From positions 1,054,001 to 1,118,000 of the forward strand of contig MCGT01000002.1 in the NCBI GenBank assembly GCA_002104935.1: a DNA stretch of 64,000 nt, read 5' to 3'. The position numbers were made by a program, and so were the translations under genes. Shown piece by piece: positions 56,263 through 64,000 of this stretch. The first letter of the stretch is position 1, and each line of letters opens with the position of its first letter. The notes beneath the pieces are model-generated. The model searched no databases, had not been told where the DNA came from, and saw only the letters and a list, made by a program, of their open reading frames with translations. The DNA is from Hesseltinella vesiculosa. Lineage: Eukaryota; Mucoromycota; Mucoromycetes; Mucorales; Cunninghamellaceae.

Positions 56263-58190
56263 ATGGTTAACCCCAATCGTAACAGACAAGCACATGGGAG
56301 AGGCACCTTACGTAACCCTGAGGCTACTCCTCCTGAGCATGAAGGATTGGATGAAAATGGGGAAATGATTGACCTTGCTAGCACAAGGATGGCTTATGAA
56401 ACCAGACAAGCACGATTCAAGGTGAGCTGCTGTATTACAGTACATATCATATTAATATATTGACGACCTTGTTCCTGACAACTCAAAAAACTAAGCGCTT
56501 TTGCCAACAAAAGCGCTACCGCGATGGGGAAATTGTTACGGAAGAAAAGTTGATTCGATATTTGGAGGAAGAAGTCGAACGAAAAGGAACCCTTATTAAA
56601 CGTGGCAAACAACCGATTGGGAGTGACGCTCATGGCACTGCCGCTACCGTCAAGGCGCTCTCCTTGGCATCCATCGAACAGCACATCAAAGCCCTAGTTG
56701 ACCTGCACTCCGAGCAGGTACCACGAAAGCAGACCACCAACACAAAGATCCGCGGGCATGCATTGAGCATGTGGCTCAGAAGTCGCAAGCGCAAGGAGCA
56801 GCAGCACCGTCGTGACAATTTTGAAGATCGAGGCGTCAACGGTCCTCATGATGGTTATACAGTCGAGGAGCTAGTCAAGGCATCAAAATATTATTTTGAG
56901 CTTGGATCTGGGGAAGCCATCTGCGACCGCATGATGTTTTTGATGCAGCACACCATGCTTTTACGTGGGCAGACCACTCGTGCACTAGAACTAGCCGACT
57001 TGGTGGACTTGGAGTTTGAAGGGGAAGGGCCTACCTGATTAGCCATGCCCCGTATGGATAAGGGGAAGACGACGCCACTTGGCAAGGTCCTCTACTGTGG
57101 AACCGTCCGCCACAAGGACGTCTGGAAATGCGCCTTTGGTGTCATTGCTCTGAACTTTTTTTTATCAATGGCATCTGTCTGATGAACCGTTCCCCAGCTT
57201 CGAAAATATCAGGGCGTGGTTCGATATCATGGTTTGCAAGGCTAACGACTTGCACAAAAAAATAGTCTTACCACCCTTCTCACTTCCGTCAACTGGGCAT
57301 TCGACGCTTTGAGCACTGGTAGCTCGCACAAAACCCATGTGGGCAGAGGCAGCGGCGCCAGGCAAGCCGAAATTGATGGTGCCACGGAGGATCAGCTTCG
57401 CCGTCCTGGGCATTGGTACAGAAAAATGGAGGGGTGGGATGAGCCTCGACGCCTTCTCACTTTTTTTTTTTTTTTTCAATCAGGAATCACCAGATCATGG
57501 AGCAATGCTACTTGAATATCCTCCCACGGGCTGCAATCATGATCATGAATGGCTTCCCTGGTAGAAAAGGAGAGTACTGGCTCCCCAGGGCATCGGTTCC
57601 CCCCTGACTCCCTCAAAAACCAAGTGTTCCCTGAAGCTGATCCTTGGCTGTCGAAGATCCTTCTTGCTAAAGGCTCCCGTCGCCCCACCGGCGTCCAATA
57701 TTCTATCAGCGCCGAGCGCTTCTTGCGACTGGTGATTGTCATGCGGGAAATCCTTCTGCAAGATGCTGTGCTTTTCCGACAGTCTGAATTCCTGGAATTT
57801 GAACGCCAGCTGTCGATGGCCATGGACACCCAGGAGGAACCAAGAAGCCTCGTCTTGGAACGCGCTGTCCCGGAATTAAGCAACCAGATGACCGCCATGC
57901 ACCAACGAACGAATGAGCAGTTCCTCGCAGTTGGCCGAAAGGTGGATGCTTTGGCCCGTGATCTCAGCCAGTTCCGCCTGCACCTGCTCCAGCAGCAGAG
58001 TCTACCTGGCCCAGCGCAACAACAGGATGACTACAACCGTCAATTCAGGGCTGCTCTCATGGACTTCGCGGCTGCGATTCCTAAACCGCCTGGTGTGTCC
58101 ATGCCCTCCATTGCATCCATGTCAACACCCGCCTCCTCAGCCTCAGTCTCAGCCTCATCACTTTTACCGCCTCAGTCGGCACATAGTCGT
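56263..58190 (+). pseudogene. Decayed Crypton-like tyrosine recombinase
   Basis: Exon 1 (56263-56421) joins in phase to 56496. The product resembles fungal Crypton recombinases: an N-terminal core-binding part (GEIVTEEKLIRYLEEEV, SLASIEQHIKALVDLHSEQ), a catalytic-type segment MLLRGQTTRALELADL, a VRHKDVWKCAFGVIALNFF region, WHLSDEPFPSFENIRAWFD, and KTHVGRGSGARQAEIDGA with the HxxR motif. A C-terminal domain with a Gln-rich coiled coil follows (57549-58190). Lesions: TGA at 57036-57038, a frameshift in a T8 run near 57157-57164, a frameshift in an A7 run near 57256-57262, and no tyrosine at the expected place after RKMEG. The Crypton assignment rests on motif order and is good but not certain. 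Confidence 0.72.
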
Positions 58191-58910
58191 GAGATCCATG
58201 GGGTCATCGCGATATTGGCTTTGGATTACAGGGGATGACGTGGGAAAAATGGGTGGCTTTGGTGTGATTCTGTGTTCAAAATCAATGGCCATGTTGATGA
58301 CGTCGTCAACTGTCAAGACTTGGGTAGTCTGCTGTTGTAAGCCATTCCTGGTTTGAATCATTTCTTCCTTCATGTGTACCATGGCAGCAATTTGTGATCG
58401 AGCGGCCTTGTCACGGATTCCATGCAAGAAGGAATCAATTAAAGCAGGTTGGTGAGGTGGCGAGGAGAGAAGAGAGAGATGATACTGCCAGACGGACGCG
58501 TACTCGGGAATTGTCTGGTGAGGCAGTTGCTTGGTCTGGTTAAAACGTTGCTTGTTGACCTCATCTTCACGAAGAGTTGGTAAGCCAAATCGTTGGAGGA
58601 GCTTGTCTTTGAGAGTAGCATAACTCTGTCGATCCGTCTCAGGAAGGGAGTATACGTATCGCGTTATGATGGTCGACATAAACGTGGGTATTGCTTTTGC
58701 TAAAAGCGTGAGGTCCGCAAGGCCATGTTGTTCAGCTATTATTTCATAATCACGAAACCACATTCGTAAGGTTTGTTGGTTGTGATCATAAGCGGGTGCA
58801 GGGATTGTCTTGGAAAGTTGGACGGCAAGGTACTGGGAAAACTGGGTTTCCATTATGTTTGGAGGTAGGGGAGCCTGTTGTTGAGGGGGTTGTTCTGGAA
58901 TGGGCTCCAT
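58164..58910 (-). pseudogene. LTR-retrotransposon gag fragment
   Basis: A 248-codon open frame starting MEPIPEQPPQQQAPLPPNIM. It contains the retrotransposon gag helical region (LRMWFRDYEIIAEQHGLADL, DKLLQRFGLPTLREDEVNKQ, IPEYASVWQYHLSLL) of Ty3/gypsy-type capsid proteins. It stops shortly after DDPMDL, where a zinc knuckle and pol would normally follow. Instead the sequence runs into the end of the Crypton-like gene on the other strand, so the rest of the element is missing. No LTRs were recognised in the flanking 300 bp. Confidence 0.75.
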
Positions 58911-59190
58911 GATTAATAGATCGAGTATCGTAGTTGATTCAGAGATCAGCGGTAAAGTAACGATGTATTAGAAAAAAAACTTTTGCTAGTTTCACCATGT
59001 GGTGACTGGGGATAAGCGAAAAAGAGGTTGTTTTTATTTTATACTTGATTTGGGTTATTTTTATGTTTGTTACACAGCACACTACAATTGAATCACAGCA
59101 AGCAGGTGACCCGTGCTTGTGACATGGCCTGATTTGAGGTGTCGGTACCCACCTTTCTTTTTCTTCCCACACTCTTTTCAGTTTATCGAC

Positions 59191-61055
59191 ATGACATTTT
59201 CAATGTTGCTGCAGAAAGTGTGTCCGTATTGTGAAGAGGATGGCATTTTTGCGCGCATGGAAAATGTAAGACGGCATGTTCATCGAAAGCACGAAATTTT
59301 ACTTACCAGTCGTAGTAAATCTTGCCAGACTCAAAAAGGGCCAAAGCCGTTCACTTTGGCGCTGCATCAAGCGTATCCACGTGTACCAGTTAAACTGATG
59401 TGCCCATCCTGCATTGATTTGTTTGACGAGAAGCCAGCGCTTGAGCAACATGTTAACGAACAGCATCTTGTTTTGTAAGTGGTCACAATGGATTATATCG
59501 TCCTATAACACTCTTTTCCAATTTCTATGTTGTTTTCTGCTGGTACTTTTGTAGCGACGCACAGCATAGCTTTTCTGTTGCAGATGATACAAACAGTGAA
59601 TGGACTGTTAGTGATCTGAACATGACCAGAAAGTTCAACGAATTTCGCGACGATGTCATCAAAAACAGCCATAAATATACCAATCTCGATCAATTCTTCC
59701 ACCAACTTTTGTATGACCAAACGTTTATTTTTTCTTCTGTTTGATAACATGCTTTTTTTTTCGCCATCGGTAGGGCGATGTCATCGATCTTGTTCATCCA
59801 GCGACGTAACTTTTACAACAACATTCCAGAACACATCATGGATCCACAGATACAACAAAATACACGAACGGTTTTGTTGAATGAGCTTAATTTTCGACGT
59901 ACCTTGCAACCTGGAGACCACGAGGCGATCAAGGCCATACTGACTGTAAGACGGCTTGCACAAGAGTTGGAAGATGAAGGAAAAAATCCCTTTTTTACGA
60001 TTTTGACGATTGATTCTGTCTTTTTTTTTTTTTTTTTTTTTTGATTTAGGAATACCGTGATGACATCAAAGATATGCTCGACGTTCGCATTGACCTCCTT
60101 ACAATGGCAAAAGCCAAACCTGAACCAGAACGAAACGTATTGCTGGCTATTGAAGGACTGTAAGTGAGCATTTCCAGATTATATTGTTGTTCTTATTCGT
60201 TGTGTATTAAACGTTTATTGAAGGATTCCTACTCTAAAGGATTTAGACCTCCCTTGTTTGTCGTCAGAAAACCATCTTACGGCAGGTTACATCCACCCTG
60301 TAATTCAACATTTATTTGCTCATAACCCTTCACATATTGCCCAATGGTAAGAAAGAGTCAAGCTATATGTGAATACCACTTTTACTTCTTTTATTAGTGC
60401 CAACATCCTACCACGATTTGAGAACGCCGATAAGCGACCGGATTACTTCGTGCAGAAATTCGAGCACTATCAATATGCGTCAACGTTTTGCTTTGGCGAA
60501 ATTAAAGTTGACACTGCAAACGACATATCATGTTTGAACGATTTTTATCGACTGGCATTGTTTGCAAAGACAGAGATGGATACCAGCCATATGAACGCCG
60601 TGATTTGTTTTCAAACCATCGGTAAGATACCCAAATTTTCATTATGTTTGGCGAGAAAGCTTACAACTGCTGACATGTTTTTTCAGGGTTGTCAACCACA
60701 TTTTATATCATGACAAGGAAACCAAACATGTTGGTCTTTGTCGAATTAGTTACGATTGTATTGCCATCCAACAAGCCAAGCATCATGTCCATTTTGGGAT
60801 ACCTCGATGATCTCTATTCTCTTGCGACTCTTCATATGTCATTGGAAAGCACCTGTCAAACTTCCTTTCAAATACCCTACCTTACCATCCGAATACGTCC
60901 AATCCATTATCAAAACGTTGCCGCGAAAACGACGTGTGTCTCATGGTGCCATTGCATCAAAGTCAAAACAATAAATTCCTTGCCACCCATGCCTTCTACC
61001 GATTTTACAGCTCAGGCCCTCGTGCCACCTACCTGGCTGGCGCGCAGCTCCTAGA
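59191..61055 (+). pseudogene. Multi-exon hypothetical protein with two C2H2-like fingers, frameshifted near the 3' end
   Basis: Seven exons splice cleanly: 59191-59474, 59555-59710, 59774-59945, 60050-60159, 60224-60346, 60398-60621 and 60687 onward. Exon 1 has two C2H2-type motifs, CPYCEEDG...HVHRKHE and CPSCIDLF...HVNEQH. The body (RFENADKRPDYFVQKFEHYQ, NAVICFQTIG, NMLVFVELVTIVLPSNKPSI) is well formed. In the last exon the coding sense jumps frame twice: after LATLHM (near 60845) to KLPFKYPTLPSEYVQSII, and after SHGAIASKSKQ (near 60968) to KFLATHAFYRFYSSGPRATY. These shifts cannot be explained by normal introns. The family is unknown to me and may be a transposon-linked multicopy family. 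Sequencing errors would be an alternative. Confidence 0.6.
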
Positions 61056-61071
61056 TTTTTTTTTTCTTTTG

Positions 61072-61098
61072 GAGAGAGAGAGAGAGAGAGAGAGAGAG
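61072..61098. repeat. (GA)n microsatellite
   Basis: About 13 uninterrupted GA units just after the hypothetical relic. A second shorter GA tract occurs near 61260-61273. Confidence 0.95.
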
Positions 61099-61219
61099 CC
61101 AACAATGGCCATGAAAAATGATAAAAAATAAAAAAAAGTATATGATACCATGGGAGATCTCTCAATATTGAAGTTACATACACCTGGGGCAGACCTACAG
61201 GCCAACTTGGGGAATTCAT

Positions 61220-64000
61220 TCAGAATTTTTGGCGGCAAAAAAAAAAAAAAAAAGGTACAGAGAGAGAGAGAGAAAGAGGGGGAAATGAAAAAAGAAAAGC
61301 AAGGTCATTTTGCTGCTTCAGGAAGTTGATCAAGCTGTTCAATGTCAGCTTTTTGTCCAGGCGGATTTGTTCTAGACGTTGAACAGCTTCGTCCATGGTC
61401 ATGCCATCGTTCTTCACCATCCTGTCCAAAGCACGAATGATGGTCCAGCGGCGTGAATAGTACTGGCGTTCTTGAAGTGCAATTTCGTTGTAGCAATAGC
61501 AATTTGGCGATGATGGTGGCAAATAAAAAAGTCCAGTTTTTTTATTTTTTATTTTTGGCTTATGAAAGGGAGGAGGGAAGGATGTCATTCGTCTTCGAGC
61601 AAACCAAAAATGGAGATGGGGACACTCCTCTGTTGCATACGAAGATCTTGGACGATTCGTTCCAAGCACTTCCAATCGCTGCCTTGCGGGTTCGCTTGGT
61701 ACTTTTCCTCGAGGTCCAGCAAGGATTGCTGCAGTTTTTGCTGCCGCACAAAAAATTCGTTGGGCACTATAAAAAAAAATGAGCTAGTTGACGTCCTCTT
61801 TTGACAGTTTACAGTTTGGTGCCATCCAATCCTCCAAGCCATTGTTCCTGGTATAAGGCAACAAACGTGTGACCAAAGCGGCTTCTACCCTGAGCTGGAC
61901 AAGCTTGTTCATGGATTCAATGGTTACGGCCACAAGCAAATCTGCGGTGTCTTGCTTCTCATAGTCTGGCTCGGTTTGATATAAATGAGATGAGTTCATG
62001 ACAAAATTTTGCTCGGCGCATACCTTGAGACAAGCAAACAACAACAGGGTCATCGGGGTTGGTGGCCAGCGTCAAATAAGCATTCTCAGCATCGTGTACA
62101 ATGTTGTTGATCACCTCTCTAAAGAAAAAATAACAGAAATGACGCCCACCTCTAAAAAAAAAAAAAATAGCCAATACCTTGGCATGCCTTCGCCCAATAG
62201 CTTGGCTAGGATGCTTCGATAAGATTCAACTTTGTCTAGCATGGTGACCAGCCGTAGCTTGATACAAGACTTGTCGATAGACATTTGGAAATCCTGGTAT
62301 AAAATAGGTTCAAACGGGGTTTGACGGCCAGGCCCCATTCTTTGATTACCTGAGCACTGTGTCTGGGTTTCGTGATCTGCATCGCCAGCGCTTGGAGACC
62401 ATTTTGCATTATCTGATTCTTGTACAATGTCGGCACAGGCCTAGCAAAATGCAGTTCGTCCAGGTAAGTTTCCATCACAAAAAAGGTCGCCAGGTTGGCT
62501 GCAAAGGATGCAAAGGTGAGCACAAAGAAGACCTTGTCAAAACAGACGTACATGGGGTGTCTGAAGACAAATCCAGAAGGGTATAATCAATGACGGCAGG
62601 TTGGGAATGGACAGTCATGACAAGGCTGGCGGACACGTCGAGTGGCAGAGGGAGGAAATCGAGATCTAGCTCCAAATCACGCTCCCAAGCCCATTGTGAT
62701 AGGCCAGACGGATGCTCTTGGTCGGCAGGTCGCATGTTGTCAAAGAGCAATGTGATGGTTTCGCCCAGGCATGGCCGCGGTTCGTTCATGGCCACCGCCT
62801 CTGACTCCTCCACCAAGGGAAGTCGTGGCTGCAAGTCGACGGCGACTGTTGAAGAAAGAGAGAAAAACCAGTGTCAACGGATTGCTTCGCTGGCATGCTT
62901 TAAAGGACTTACGGTAGCATGCGGACCAATCCAGGTTTAGCGTTGTGTTTAGGGAAAGGTGGAGGCACAGGGTTGGTCTGCCTGTCAAGAGCGCAGGTCG
63001 AACAAAAGGTTGGGCTGTCAGGCTAAAATCGCCGCTGTCGCCTTGCTTTCGATGCTGTAGAGCTGTCTGCAGCGTGCAGAGGACCTTGTTCATGGTTACC
63101 AATTTCTGGTTGAGGTCCTGTATTTGAAAGGGGTCAAAGAAAATGAGCGAGCTGGTGGTGATGAAGCAGGCAAAGACGTTGACATACAGAGTGATAGGCG
63201 TCCAGGTCGGCTTGCCTTTCCTCGAGTTCTTTGAGGTCATGCAGGGTCTGTTCAATGTCTTTTCTTTGTTTCTCTGGATCAAATGGCACCGTTGCTGTGG
63301 CTGTGGAACTTCAATAGAGAAGAAGAAGAAGAGGTCATCGATAAAGTGGCACCGTACGAGAGATGGCGAGAAAGAAGGGGCGCTTACCCGAGATCGGCTT
63401 GGAGGGCTTGGACGTTGGTGGCTGTCACCAATAAAAACTGAATTTTGTGTTCTCGCTGGTAGATTGCTTGCACCAGCTGGCCATCTGCTAAACAATGGAT
63501 CTGCCTTGTCTCGACGGAAATGTCTTCGATAAGAAGATGGAGATGTTAGCACCATGCAAGAACAGCAGGCGATGTGTTAGTTACCGTCAGCAAGGGTAGT
63601 TAGAGACACGTGATGCAGAGAATGATTTGTGCCGAGAACCAGAAAGGCGGATGCATTCTGTAATCAATCAAAAAGTCACGTCAGGATGCGCATGGAGGTA
63701 AAAAGGTGATGAAGAATGCAGAAGGCTACATACGTCAAAAAAGGAGACGCATTGCACATTGCATGGGAGGGTGTACTCGCGAAATTGAATGGCCTGCTGG
63801 TCGTCGCCCACGTCTTTAAAGTACAGATGCACCGTGCCTTTGGATCTAGAAAAAAAAAGAATGTGATTGGCAGCCAGTGTCGACGTGGTCGTGAGCAAAG
63901 GTGACGCTTACCCAACCACAACCATAGCATTCATTGGCGCGGCTTGGACAGCCAGTGGACATAGATGGATCCCCACAATCGATTCAAACTAGCGAAAATA
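61220..64000 (-). CDS. Beta-propeller/coiled-coil protein, 5' end outside window
   Basis: Exons run off the right edge. The first visible ones look like propeller strands (GIHLCPLAVQAAPMNAMVVV, GTVHLYFKDVGDDQQAIQF, NVQCVSFFD, FLVLGTNHSLHHVSL). A coiled coil follows (PEKQRKDIEQTLHDLKELEE then DLNQKLVTMNKVLCTLQTAL), then a strand-rich part (PTLCLHLSLNTTLNLDWSAC, CLGETITLLFDNMRPAD) and helical C-terminal segments (VRQQKLQQSLLDLEEKYQAN and RALDRMVKNDGMTMDEAVQR). The order propeller, coiled coil, beta-sandwich, helical end is reminiscent of the FANCB/FAAP100 class of Fanconi core-complex subunits, or of other scaffold proteins, but I cannot assign a family. The stop is either at 61585 or, with one more intron, between 61220 and 61310. 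Confidence 0.6.

Overview
The window is nuclear DNA of a filamentous fungus, most likely a Mucoromycota/Mucorales-type mould. Genes are dense and carry many short GT-AG introns (about 50-110 nt) with long T-rich tracts before acceptors. Recognisable fungal genes include a velvet regulator, a Zn2Cys6 regulator, a class V myosin, PIK1, CHL1, a SET5-like methyltransferase and a two-domain fluoride exporter. No prokaryotic operon structure, rRNA, tRNA or CRISPR array was seen.

Layout. From 1 to about 36 kb lies a gene-dense host segment: SET5-like (left edge, partial), velvet, a coiled-coil protein, a WW-domain protein, myosin V, a DUF1640/MCUR1-type mitochondrial protein, a DUF4112 membrane protein, a Zn2Cys6 regulator, an F-box protein, a homeodomain protein, PIK1, an RRM protein, a small secreted cysteine-rich protein and the iron-sulfur helicase CHL1. 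From 36.8 to 43.7 kb, two large Fanzor genes (eukaryotic relatives of TnpB) lie in tandem on the minus strand. The first has an uninterrupted seven-exon reading frame with a complete RuvC triad and zinc ribbon; the second keeps those residues but is broken. A short host block follows: an F-box/LRR protein, fluoride exporter FEX and a GNAT acetyltransferase. From 49.4 to 61 kb the window is a transposon graveyard: an apparently intact Mutator-like element (MULE) with long terminal inverted repeats, a tandem satellite with trimeric higher-order structure, a Tc1/mariner element with a frameshifted transposase, a decayed Crypton-like tyrosine recombinase, a gag fragment and a frameshifted multi-exon relic. 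The right edge holds the 3' part of a beta-propeller/coiled-coil gene running out of the window.

The most interesting content is the tandem Fanzor pair with a shared intron position, the MULE whose start codon lies inside its inverted repeats, the 153-bp higher-order satellite wedged between two DNA transposons, three GC-AG introns whose use is dictated by conserved protein sequence, and tiny exons, including a 16-nt exon inside the velvet domain. Exon coordinates were derived by hand from splice signals and protein continuity. Coordinates given as CDS span the whole gene including introns.
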